Position numbers and translations under genes: made by a program
Shown: in pieces, positions 7,703 through 14,589 of the stretch
Layout of the letters: every line of letters starts with the position of its first letter
How positions within the stretch are numbered: the first letter of the stretch is position 1
The notes under the pieces: generated by a model
Database searches by the model: none
Seen by the model: only the letters and a program-made list of their open reading frames with translations
Told to the model about the DNA's origin: nothing
Source: an uncultured Lachnospiraceae bacterium
GTDB taxonomy: Bacteria > Bacillota > Clostridia > Lachnospirales > Lachnospiraceae
Assembly: GCA_910588875.1 (NCBI GenBank)
Contig: CAJURT010000043.1
Coordinates: 1 to 28,689 of the forward strand
Direction of reading: 5' to 3'
DNA: 28,689 nt

Positions 7703-7756
7703 AGTTCCTCCTTCTCATTCATGTTTTGGGGCTGCTTTTGATCGGTTGCCACCAAA

Positions 7757-7785
7757 ATTATAGGAGCAAGGAAAAAAAGTTTCAA
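7757..7785 (-). promoter_or_regulatory. Sigma-A type promoter of the pfl operon
   Basis: Read on the minus strand: TTGAAA (7780-7785), 17 bases, TATAAT (7757-7762). It lies about 55 bases upstream of the pflB start codon. The -10 is perfect and the -35 has five of six consensus bases, as expected for a strongly expressed fermentative enzyme. Confidence 0.82.
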
Positions 7786-7878
7786 GGGGGGCTGATGAGA
7801 ATGTTTTTTAACAAGGGATAACTGAGAAAAAAAGCCAGGAATGCAGGAAATGTACGTGGATAAGCAGATTTTTATGGC

Positions 7879-7907
7879 TTGTCAACCAGGGAAAAATATA
7901 TTATAGT
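7879..7907 (+). promoter_or_regulatory. Sigma-A type promoter of the DUF1858 gene
   Basis: TTGTCA (7879-7884), 17 bases, TATAGT (7902-7907). Each box has five of six consensus bases. The predicted leader to the ATG at 8053 is about 140 nt. Confidence 0.7.
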
Positions 7908-8052
7908 AAACATAAACGCATTTGCGGGATGGTTACATTTTCATTGGCAAATTCCGGAATGTGTCCTGTGTTTGGCCGTGCCTTCCATGGGGCCGGCCAC
8001 CCACACGCTATAGGAAAAGCAAAACGTATGTACGAGAAGGAGGAACTTTTAT

Positions 8053-8256
8053 ATGCAGATCAGTAAGGATATGTTGATTGGGGAACTGGTTCAGGCTCAT
8101 GAGTTGATCGCACCGATGCTGATGCGCGCCGGGATGCATTGCCTTGGCTGCCCGTCCGCACAGGGGGAGACCTTAGAGGAAGCTTGCATGGTTCATGGGA
8201 TTGACTGTGATACCCTGGTGTCCGGAATCAATGAAGTGCTGGCGGAGAGGGCCTGA
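8053..8256 (+). CDS. DUF1858 small redox-motif protein
   Basis: A 67-residue cytoplasmic protein of the DUF1858 family (hybrid-cluster-protein-associated redox disulfide type). It has the hallmark HCLGCPSAQGETLEEA, containing a Cys-x-x-Cys that could be a redox disulfide or a metal site. The N-terminus MQISKDMLIGELVQAH is typical of this domain. GAGAAGGAGG precedes the ATG. It has its own promoter and terminator, so it is monocistronic. The function of the family is not established. Divergence from the pfl operon hints at an anaerobic or redox setting, but that is inference. Confidence 0.9.
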   Translation: MQISKDMLIGELVQAHELIAPMLMRAGMHCLGCPSAQGETLEEACMVHGIDCDTLVSGINEVLAERA

Positions 8257-8286
8257 GTAAAGCAGCAAGAGGCATAGGGGCAAAAC

Positions 8287-8320
8287 AAAGGAGGGCATCT
8301 TTTTAGGGAGGCCCTCCTTT
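8287..8320. terminator. Bidirectional terminator between DUF1858 gene and mecA
   Basis: Arms AAAGGAGGGC (8287-8296) and GCCCTCCTTT (8311-8320) form a perfect 10-bp stem between two convergent genes. An A-run before and a T-run after let it serve both strands. Confidence 0.8.
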
Positions 8321-8326
8321 GCTGCA

Positions 8327-9076
8327 TCATACCAGCATCAGCTTCTGCAGGGCTTGCTGGTAGACAATTACTTCATAGTGCTCCTTGTAGTAGGCTTCGG
8401 AGGCAGGCTGATGGCGGATCTTCTCGCCGTATTCTGCCAGGATGTTGCAGACCCGGCTAAACACCAGGGGCTCCGTATCCGCGCTTGACAGAACCAGGTA
8501 ATATTGGGCAGAGCCAGGCTTCTTGTAAAGGGTGTTGGCTCCCTGGTAGACATGTCCGGCCACTTTGGAGGCAGACACCACCTGGTCAAGGCTGTCAAAG
8601 CGGTAGATCCGGGTCTGGATCTCCTGGGCTTTGGAGCCGTCCTCCGTCTGCGGTGTCGCAGGGGCGGAATCCCCCTCCTGGCTGGAGAGGCCAAGCAGAT
8701 TCTGCTTTAGGAGTTCCATCAGGCCGTCCGCACCTTCCAGGAATTCGTTGGCAATACCGCCGAAAATACTGTCCGTATCCTCATCCGCCATCTGGGAAAA
8801 TTTGGAAAAACGGGTATCCAACTCCTCAGGGTCTTCTATTTTGGTGATGACCAGCATGACGCTTTCGTTGGAAAGCGGTATGGCTTCCACCATCAGCGGG
8901 ATATCCTCCGCATCAAATCCTACTTCATTGGAGGCCTTCTGAATCATTTCACGAAACAGATTGCGGGCTTTCTCGCTTCCGTAGGCAAGTTCGCCCAGAT
9001 TCAGATTGCGGACGCTCAGATCAAAACTGCTTAATGTGCATCGTATCTGGTTTTCATTAATCCGTTCTATCTTCAT
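8327..9076 (-). CDS. mecA: MecA-family adaptor protein
   Basis: A 249-residue adaptor of the MecA family, which delivers protein substrates to the ClpC AAA+ unfoldase. The N-terminal domain begins MKIERINENQIRCTL and the C-terminal ClpC-binding domain is visible from IYRFDSLDQVVSASKV, with KPGSAQYYLVL and EYGEKI. A charged and Ser/Pro/Gln-rich linker (about residues 108-150) joins them. It is a little longer than Bacillus MecA. GGGAG precedes the ATG, and a promoter lies about 70 bases upstream. No competence genes are nearby, so a general proteolysis role is more likely than competence control. Confidence 0.87.
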   Translation of the reverse strand: MKIERINENQIRCTLSSFDLSVRNLNLGELAYGSEKARNLFREMIQKASNEVGFDAEDIPLMVEAIPLSNESVMLVITKIEDPEELDTRFSKFSQMADEDTDSIFGGIANEFLEGADGLMELLKQNLLGLSSQEGDSAPATPQTEDGSKAQEIQTRIYRFDSLDQVVSASKVAGHVYQGANTLYKKPGSAQYYLVLSSADTEPLVFSRVCNILAEYGEKIRHQPASEAYYKEHYEVIVYQQALQKLMLV

Positions 9077-9141
9077 TAGATCACTCCCTTACTTATGTTA
9101 TCGTTTGTAGAAACTGAAAAAGAACGTAATATCCTAATTTA

Positions 9142-9171
9142 ATTATAGTATATGATATAGAGAAAAGGCAA
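9142..9171 (-). promoter_or_regulatory. Promoter of mecA
   Basis: Read on the minus strand: TTGCCT (9166-9171), 18 bases, TATAAT (9142-9147). It lies in an AT-rich stretch upstream of the mecA start. Confidence 0.6.
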
Positions 9172-9239
9172 TTCCTATGTGAAAAAATTTAGGAAAATTT
9201 AAGGTTTTTATGGGTACATGCGAAGGAAGGACAGATTTC

Positions 9240-9268
9240 TTGAGTTTTTCGGCGGATTGTGATATAGT
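9240..9268 (+). promoter_or_regulatory. Promoter of metG
   Basis: TTGAGT (9240-9245), 17 bases, TATAGT (9263-9268). The leader to the metG ATG is about 85 nt and contains a small stem (9281-9289 with 9304-9312, one mismatch). No T-box consensus was seen. Confidence 0.65.
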
Positions 9269-9357
9269 TTGATTACTTGCAGCAGACAACCGGGGGTTCC
9301 TTTGTCCGCTGAGGGAGAATGGATTCAGAATAAGGAAAAGTCAGGAGGGATTGTCCC

Positions 9358-11382
9358 ATGTGTCAGGAAAAAAATTGTAATTGTAAAAAGCCCTATTATA
9401 TCACAACAGCCATTGCTTATACATCCGGGAAACCCCATATCGGCAATACCTATGAGATTGTGCTGGCGGACAGTATTGCACGGTTTAAGCGGGAGCAGGG
9501 GTATGATGTGCGGTTTCAGACAGGAACCGATGAGCACGGGCAGAAGATTGAGTTAAAGGCCCAGGAGGCGGGGGTTACGCCTCAGGAGTTTGTGGATGGG
9601 GTGGCATCCCAGATCCGGGGGATTTGGGATTTGATGAACACCTCATACGATAAGTTTATCCGTACCACGGATAAGGACCATGAGGCCATGGTGCAGAAGA
9701 TTTTTAAGAAGCTGTATGACCAGGGGGATATCTATAAAGGTTACTACGAGGGGCTGTACTGTACACCATGTGAATCCTTCTTTACGGAGTCCCAGCTGGT
9801 GGACGGCAAGTGCCCGGACTGCGGGCGGGAGGTACAGCCGGCGAAGGAAGAAGCCTACTTCTTTAAAATGAGCAAGTATGCAGACCGGCTCATTGAGCAT
9901 ATCAATACCCATCCGGAGTTTATCCAGCCGGTGGCACGCAAGAATGAGATGATGAATAATTTCCTGCTTCCGGGACTCCAGGATTTGTGCGTGTCCCGCA
10001 CCTCCTTTACCTGGGGGATCCCGGTCAGCTTTGACCCGAAGCATGTGACCTATGTGTGGCTGGATGCCCTGACCAACTATATAACGGGACTGGGATATAG
10101 CTGTGACGGCAGCCACGGGGAATTGTACCAGAAATACTGGCCTGCAGACCTGCATCTGATTGGGAAGGATATTATCCGCTTCCATACGATTTACTGGCCG
10201 ATCTTTCTGATGGCGCTGGATGTCCCGCTGCCGAAGCAGGTGTTTGGCCATCCCTGGCTGCTGCAGAGCGGCGGAAAGATGAGCAAATCCAAGGGGAATG
10301 TACTGTATGCGGACACCCTGGCACAGTTGTTCGGCGTGGATGCGGTCCGCTATTTTGTCCTCCATGAGATGCCCTTTGACAATGACGGCGTGATTTCCTG
10401 GGAATTGATGGTAGAGCGCCTGAACTCGGATCTGGCCAATATATTGGGGAACCTGGTCAACCGGACAGTATCCATGTCAAATAAGTATTTTGGCGGTGAG
10501 GTGCGCGACGGCGGCGCCGGTGCGGCAGAAGATGAAGACCTGAAGGCAGTGGTGCTGGAGGCAGTAAAGAAGGCGGAAGCGAAGATGGAGGGGCTGCGGG
10601 TGGCAGACGCGATTGGTGAGATCTTTAATATTTTCCGCCGCTGCAATAAGTATATCGATGAGACGATGCCCTGGTCATTGGCCAAGGAGGAGGCAAAGAA
10701 AGACCGCCTTGCCACCGTGCTCTATAACCTGGTGGAGGCGATCACTATCGGAGCTTCCCTGCTGGAATCCTTTATGCCGGAGACATCGGCCAAGATCCTG
10801 GCACAGCTGAATGCGTCCAAGAGGCCTCTCTGTGAGATGGGTGAGTTTGGAAAGTATCCCTCCGGGGGAAGGGTGACGGAGAAGCCGGAGATTCTGTTTG
10901 CCCGCATGGATGTGGAAAAGATCCTGGAGCAGGTGGAAGCCATGCAGCCTGCAGAGGAAAAGGCAGACGGCGGTGACGGGAAAGGGACAGAAGAAAAAGG
11001 GAACGGGGACAATTCTGAGGGAGAAAATGATGCGGTGATTGATATAGAGGCAAAGCCGGAGATCACCTATGATGATTTTGCCCGCCTGCAGTTCCAGGTG
11101 GGGGAGGTTGTGGCCTGCGAGGCAGTGGCGAAGTCCCGGAAGCTTCTTTGCTCCCAGGTAAAAATCGGAAGCCAGGTAAGGCAGATTGTCAGCGGGATTA
11201 AGGCACACTATACTCCGGAGGAGATGGTGGGCAAGAAGGTAATGGTGGTGGTGAACCTTAAACCGGCAAAGTTGGCAGGGTTACTCTCTGAGGGTATGCT
11301 TCTGTGCGCGGAGGATGCGGAGGGCAATTTAAGCCTGATGGTGCCGGAGAAGGAGATGCCGGCCGGAGCAGAGATCTGCTGA
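9358..11382 (+). CDS. metG: Methionyl-tRNA synthetase
   Basis: A class I aminoacyl-tRNA synthetase of 674 residues that charges tRNA-Met with methionine and ATP. The HIGH motif is HIGN (residues 27-30) and the KMSKS loop is at residues 307-311. A zinc knuckle is visible as CTPCESFF...CPDCGREV. The C-terminal part, from about ITYDDFARLQFQVGEVVACE, is the EMAPII/Trbp111-like tRNA-binding domain, joined by an acidic, Gly-rich linker (near EKADGGDGKGTEEKGNGD). AGGAGGGATTGTCCC precedes the ATG. The stop codon overlaps the start of the next gene (TGATG), so the two are translationally coupled. Confidence 0.97.
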   Translation: MCQEKNCNCKKPYYITTAIAYTSGKPHIGNTYEIVLADSIARFKREQGYDVRFQTGTDEHGQKIELKAQEAGVTPQEFVDGVASQIRGIWDLMNTSYDKFIRTTDKDHEAMVQKIFKKLYDQGDIYKGYYEGLYCTPCESFFTESQLVDGKCPDCGREVQPAKEEAYFFKMSKYADRLIEHINTHPEFIQPVARKNEMMNNFLLPGLQDLCVSRTSFTWGIPVSFDPKHVTYVWLDALTNYITGLGYSCDGSHGELYQKYWPADLHLIGKDIIRFHTIYWPIFLMALDVPLPKQVFGHPWLLQSGGKMSKSKGNVLYADTLAQLFGVDAVRYFVLHEMPFDNDGVISWELMVERLNSDLANILGNLVNRTVSMSNKYFGGEVRDGGAGAAEDEDLKAVVLEAVKKAEAKMEGLRVADAIGEIFNIFRRCNKYIDETMPWSLAKEEAKKDRLATVLYNLVEAITIGASLLESFMPETSAKILAQLNASKRPLCEMGEFGKYPSGGRVTEKPEILFARMDVEKILEQVEAMQPAEEKADGGDGKGTEEKGNGDNSEGENDAVIDIEAKPEITYDDFARLQFQVGEVVACEAVAKSRKLLCSQVKIGSQVRQIVSGIKAHYTPEEMVGKKVMVVVNLKPAKLAGLLSEGMLLCAEDAEGNLSLMVPEKEMPAGAEIC

Positions 11383-12182
11383 TGGAGATGGGAAGGCTCC
11401 GGGGCATGATCACTGGCTGCGGTTTAAAGATGGTTGCCATGGCCGCCATGCTGATTGACCATACGGCATATCTGTTGCTGGGATGCGGGATCCTGCGGGC
11501 GCTTCCAGGGGAGGCTCCCGGGTATGCCGGATATTATCAGATGTATCAGGTGATGCGCTGTGTGGGGAGGGCGGCATTCCCCATCTATGCCTTCCTCCTG
11601 ACGGAAGGCATTGCGCATACCAGGGATTGGAAAAGGTATGGGCTGCGCCTGGGGATGTTTGCCCTTATTTCGGAGATTCCGTTTGACCTGCTCTGCTTCC
11701 AGCAGCCGGTATGCCTGGACGGGCAAAATGTATTTTTTACCTTGCTGCTAGGCCTTTTGGCGGTGAAGGGGGCGGAATGGGCCGCCGGCCGGGCATCAAG
11801 GGCACAGCATTATCCCGGTGAGAAGAGCAGCCTGGCCTGGGTTGTGGCTGCCGGGTTAGGCTGCCAGGCAGCGGTTTTTCTGAGGACAGATTATGATGCC
11901 AGCGGGGTTTTGCTGGTTGTCCTTTTGTATCTGCTCCGCAAAACCCCCTTAAAACAATGCATCGCGGGCTTTTTCTGGCTTTTGGTGACGGAGGGGAGAT
12001 GGCATTATGCCCCGGGGCTGGCAGCGGCGTTTCTGTTGATTGGGCTGTATAACGGGGAATGTGGGAGCAAAAGGGGGAAATACGCTTTTTATGCCTTTTA
12101 CCCGCTTCACCTGGCGGCCTTGTACCTGATTTACCGGTACATGGATGCCACGTATTGGGCAGTTTATTTCTTTAGGCAATAA
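11382..12182 (+). CDS. TraX-family integral membrane protein
   Basis: A membrane protein of 266 residues with about eight hydrophobic segments. The start LKMVAMAAMLIDHTAYLLL, the RAAFPIYAFLLTEGIAHTRD segment and the ALISEIPFDLL segment are typical of the TraX family. The founder TraX of plasmid F acetylates pilin; chromosomal Firmicute members are acyltransferase-like proteins of unknown substrate. The ATG at 11382 was chosen because it overlaps the metG stop as TGATG; a longer frame from 11304 would run inside metG. A second ATG two codons later is also possible. A strong hairpin follows. Confidence 0.85.
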   Translation: MEMGRLRGMITGCGLKMVAMAAMLIDHTAYLLLGCGILRALPGEAPGYAGYYQMYQVMRCVGRAAFPIYAFLLTEGIAHTRDWKRYGLRLGMFALISEIPFDLLCFQQPVCLDGQNVFFTLLLGLLAVKGAEWAAGRASRAQHYPGEKSSLAWVVAAGLGCQAAVFLRTDYDASGVLLVVLLYLLRKTPLKQCIAGFFWLLVTEGRWHYAPGLAAAFLLIGLYNGECGSKRGKYAFYAFYPLHLAALYLIYRYMDATYWAVYFFRQ

Positions 12183-12192
12183 TCAAAACTTT

Positions 12193-12219
12193 GGATCCGG
12201 GGGCATTGCCCCCGGATCC
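12193..12219 (+). terminator. Terminator after the metG-traX operon
   Basis: Perfect 12-bp arms GGATCCGGGGGC (12193-12204) and GCCCCCGGATCC (12208-12219) around a 3-nt loop, then CTTATTTAT. It is very stable. Confidence 0.8.
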
Positions 12220-12284
12220 CTTATTTATGCGCAGGCCCGCATATGGAAGTTTGCTGCTGGTGCAGCATACAGGCCCCGCGACGA

Positions 12285-12307
12285 GCAGGGGAAAAAGCCT
12301 CCCCTGC
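12285..12307 (-). terminator. Possible terminator of the LysR gene
   Basis: Arms GCAGGGGA (12285-12292) and TCCCCTGC (12300-12307) lie 22 bases beyond the LysR stop on the minus strand. The T residues sit in the loop and not after the stem, so its strength is doubtful. Confidence 0.4.
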
Positions 12308-12329
12308 CTGATTCTATGGTTTGTAAATA

Positions 12330-13211
12330 TTATGATTTTCTGAAATCCCGGAAATATTCTTTCATAAAATCCCGGAAAATGACGGCGGCAGAGGGAAGGT
12401 ACCCCTCATTCCGCCAGGAAAGCTGAATATACCGTTTGCACTGTGGGAAGTGGATGGGCATCAGCGCCAGGTTTTTGGTTTCCATGCCCCGCCAGGTGAT
12501 GGAGGGGATGAAGGAGATGCCAATGCCGGCGTGGATCAGTTCCCGGACGATCTCAGGGCTGTCGCTTTCCAGCACCACCGAGGGCTCGAACCCGGCAATC
12601 TGGCAGTAGGTGTCTGTGATTTTGCGGAGGCTTTTGCCCTTGTGGAGGCAGATGAACTTTTCATGGGCAACTTCACCCAAATCCACATAAGGGCGGCTGG
12701 CAAGGGGGCTGGAGTCCGGCAATGCCAGAAGGATGTCCTCCGAAAACAAAGTGATGGTGTTGGAGGCGCTTAGGGGATAGATGGAGGAGGAGAGGGTCAG
12801 GTCGCATTCTTCCGAGACATCCGGAGCAGGGTTTTCCTGGCTGACTTTCAGGCGGATGGCAGGATATTTTTGTTTGAAGGCCGTGACCATCTGGGGGAAG
12901 AGTTTGGAGGCGGCATACAAGGACAATGAGACCAGCTGATGGGACTGGTCGGAGTAATCGGCAAGTTCACGTTCAATGTCCAGAAGTTCCTGAAGAATCC
13001 GGTTGGTGTGCCGGAGCACGATCTCCCCATGGGGGTTTAAGGTGACGTTCCGGCCGGAGCGGTCAAAAAGCCGGAATCCCAGAGAATGTTCCAGCCGGGA
13101 GATGGTACGGCTTAAGGAAGGCTGTGCCACCCGCAGTTCTTCGGCGGCCAGGGTAAAATGCTGCAGCTCGGCAACTTTCTTAAAATAGGTCAGGGAGTTT
13201 AAATCGATCAT
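12330..13211 (-). CDS. LysR-family regulator, probable activator of the malonate cluster
   Basis: A transcription factor of 293 residues. The N-terminal winged helix-turn-helix is clear (MIDLNSLTYFKKVAELQHFT, then LRVAQPSLSRTISRLEHSLGFRLFDRSGR). It is followed by the effector-binding domain of two Rossmann-like lobes. ATTTATCAGGAGGTACCTT precedes the ATG at 13211; the longer frame to 13448 would run across its promoter. It is divergent from the malonate genes, the classic layout for a LysR regulator and its target, and the role of MdcR/MdcY-like proteins in other malonate clusters. The inducer is presumably malonate or a derivative, by context only. Confidence 0.9.
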   Translation of the reverse strand: MIDLNSLTYFKKVAELQHFTLAAEELRVAQPSLSRTISRLEHSLGFRLFDRSGRNVTLNPHGEIVLRHTNRILQELLDIERELADYSDQSHQLVSLSLYAASKLFPQMVTAFKQKYPAIRLKVSQENPAPDVSEECDLTLSSSIYPLSASNTITLFSEDILLALPDSSPLASRPYVDLGEVAHEKFICLHKGKSLRKITDTYCQIAGFEPSVVLESDSPEIVRELIHAGIGISFIPSITWRGMETKNLALMPIHFPQCKRYIQLSWRNEGYLPSAAVIFRDFMKEYFRDFRKS

Positions 13212-13347
13212 AAGGTACCTCCTGATAAATAGGATTATGGGCTGTTTTGCGCCATCGGCAAAGCCGTGAGAATGCATTGGGGCGGTGAAAATCTCCTTTG
13301 AAATCCTTGGCTTTATTAATAACAAATATGATATAGATATATTACTT

Positions 13348-13376
13348 ATTATATATTGGACGTTATGACATGTCAA
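13348..13376 (-). promoter_or_regulatory. Perfect-consensus promoter of the LysR gene
   Basis: Read on the minus strand: TTGACA (13371-13376), 17 bases, TATAAT (13348-13353). Both boxes and the spacing match the sigma-A consensus exactly. Confidence 0.88.
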
Positions 13377-13385
13377 GATTATAAT
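13356..13385 (+). promoter_or_regulatory. Candidate promoter of the malonate operon
   Basis: TTGGAC (13356-13361), 18 bases, TATAAT (13380-13385). Its -35 lies inside the spacer of the divergent LysR promoter, and the palindrome TGACATGTCA (13366-13375) fills most of its own spacer. A weak -35 suits an activator-dependent promoter. Confidence 0.6.
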
Positions 13386-13507
13386 ATAGGCTAAGAAGTG
13401 AGAAACATGACAAAGGTATAAAGGGGATAATAGAACATGAGTGGTCAAAATGCAAGAAGAAAGTCTGCTGTTTGTGTTAAGAAATAGTGAATTTTTTTCT
13501 GTCGCTC

Positions 13508-13525
13508 TTGTTAAAAAAATAACAT
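13508..13525 (+). promoter_or_regulatory. Rex-like operator before the malonate operon
   Basis: TTGTTAAAAAAATAACAT matches the clostridial Rex pattern TTGTTAA-N4-TTAACAA perfectly in the left half-site and at five of seven positions in the right. Rex senses the NADH/NAD+ ratio. A copy identical over 16 bases occurs at 21003. It lies downstream of the promoter seen, so it would act as a roadblock or serve a second promoter. Confidence 0.5.
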
Positions 13526-13600
13526 TAGTGAAGTCTGCCTTTTTACCCGAATCAGTCCGTAGCTTTGGAAAATTATTACATACGAAACGGAGGTGATCAC

Positions 13601-13966
13601 ATGTTAGCAGGACAGGCGATTAATCTTGGGGATGCGGTTGTGATTTCCATTACAGGAATGGCAATCGTTATGCTGGAATTAGCGATCCTGGCCGTATTCA
13701 TCCAGGTGATGTCTAAAATCCTGGCAACGATTGTGAAGGGGAAAGAAGAACCAGGGAAAGCCAAGGCAGCAGCGCCGACGGCTGCACCCGCACCGGCAGC
13801 GCCAAAAACGGCACCGGCGCCTGCACCGGCAATACAGCCGGCTGCCCAGTTGCCTGCGGGATCAGAAGAGGAGGATGATCTGGCAGTAATAATGGCAGTG
13901 GTTCTGGAAGAGACAGGGCTGCCGATGGAACAGGTGGTGTTCCAGTCAGTTGTGAGGGTGCAGTAA
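13601..13966 (+). CDS. OadG-like gamma subunit of a sodium-pump decarboxylase
   Basis: A 121-residue membrane protein of the sodium-pump decarboxylase gamma family. One membrane segment (about residues 12-44, AVVISITGMAIVMLELAILAVFI), then a Lys/Ala/Pro-rich linker (about residues 50-90) and a short acidic, helical C-terminus. In oxaloacetate decarboxylase this subunit anchors and helps assemble the complex. The ATG at 13601 was chosen for its ribosome binding site GGAGGTGATC (13589-13598), a ten-base match to the 16S rRNA 3' end. An upstream in-frame TTG is not needed. It is the first gene of the malonate cluster and would bridge the membrane beta subunit and the soluble parts. I do not recall such a subunit in the classical malonate system. 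Confidence 0.8.
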   Translation: MLAGQAINLGDAVVISITGMAIVMLELAILAVFIQVMSKILATIVKGKEEPGKAKAAAPTAAPAPAAPKTAPAPAPAIQPAAQLPAGSEEEDDLAVIMAVVLEETGLPMEQVVFQSVVRVQ

Positions 13967-14083
13967 TTCCATGCCGCATTTGCGGCAGCGCCAGGAAGGG
14001 GACAGGTTTCCCGCAAAGGAACCCGGAGAATAAAAGCAGGAGAAATAAAAAGAAAACGAAAATAAAAGGTGGAGGAAATTGAG

Positions 14084-14560
14084 ATGAAGTATATTGTGCG
14101 TATGAACCAGAAGGTTTATGAGGTGGATGTTGAGAAGGCAGGAGCCATGGGCCAGGGGATGATGATGAACCAGGGGATGCCCATGATGGCAGCCCCGGCC
14201 CCCATGGCACCTCAGATGCCCCAGATGGCAGCGGCTCCCATGGCGGCCCCGATGGCAGCAGCCCCGATGCAGGCGGCTCCTGTTCCCATGGCAGCCCCGG
14301 CCCCCATGGCAGCTCCCGCTCCGGCAGCGGCACCGGCAGGAGGAGCAGACGTGCAGGTAGAGTGCCCGATGCCCGGGAAGGTGCTTTCCATTACTTCTTC
14401 TGTGGGGCAGAGCGTGAATGCAGGGGATTGTCTGCTGGTGGTGGAAGCCATGAAGATGGAAAATGAGATCGTGGCGCCTCAGGCAGGCGTGGTGAAACAG
14501 ATTCTGGTGTCCCAGGGTACCACAGTAGATACGGGGGATGTGCTGGTGGTTTTGAACTAA
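14084..14560 (+). CDS. madF: Biotin carrier protein of the malonate decarboxylase
   Basis: A biotin carrier of 158 residues. The C-terminal biotinyl domain is complete, from VECPMPGKVLSI to GDVLVVLN, with the biotin-accepting Lys124 in EAMKMENE. A short N-terminal domain (MKYIVRMNQKVYEVDVEK) precedes a flexible linker of about 65 residues made almost only of Ala, Pro and Met, with about 15 methionines. GGAGG at 14070-14075 precedes the ATG. It would accept the carboxyl group from malonyl-ACP and carry it to the membrane beta subunit. By itself it could equally belong to oxaloacetate or glutaconyl-CoA decarboxylase; the neighbouring genes decide for malonate. Confidence 0.87.
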   Translation: MKYIVRMNQKVYEVDVEKAGAMGQGMMMNQGMPMMAAPAPMAPQMPQMAAAPMAAPMAAAPMQAAPVPMAAPAPMAAPAPAAAPAGGADVQVECPMPGKVLSITSSVGQSVNAGDCLLVVEAMKMENEIVAPQAGVVKQILVSQGTTVDTGDVLVVLN

Positions 14561-14589
14561 CGAAGGCTGATTGAAGGAGGAGACTTACT

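Larger units (their letters stand above)
7703..8052. other. 350-bp divergent intergenic region
   Basis: No gene is visible here. It carries the pfl promoter on the minus strand and, back to back about 95 bases away, the promoter of the DUF1858 gene on the plus strand. The plus-strand transcript would have a leader of about 140 nt, with a GC-rich, potentially foldable part (GGCCGTGCC to GGGGCCGGCC, about 7973-8000). I do not recognise a known riboswitch in it. Confidence 0.6.
13212..13600. other. 389-bp divergent control region of LysR and malonate genes
   Basis: No gene is visible. It holds overlapping divergent promoters around 13348-13385, a TGACATGTCA palindrome between them, an AT-rich stretch (13310-13355), a Rex-like operator at 13508-13525 and an unusually strong ribosome binding site at 13589-13598. 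The malonate transcript would have a leader of about 210 nt if it starts from the promoter seen. Confidence 0.75.

Noticed and set aside
6929..7741. 270-codon plus-strand frame opposite pflB
   Set aside because: It lies wholly against a confident pflB frame, matches no family I know and lacks a ribosome binding site.
7798..7820. Rex-like site upstream of the pfl promoter
   Set aside because: Only one half-site (TTAACAA) is present; the other half does not match at the required spacing.
9269..9357. T-box leader of metG
   Set aside because: The leader is only about 85 nt and no T-box sequence (AGGGTGG-like) or long specifier stem was seen; only a small imperfect stem is present.
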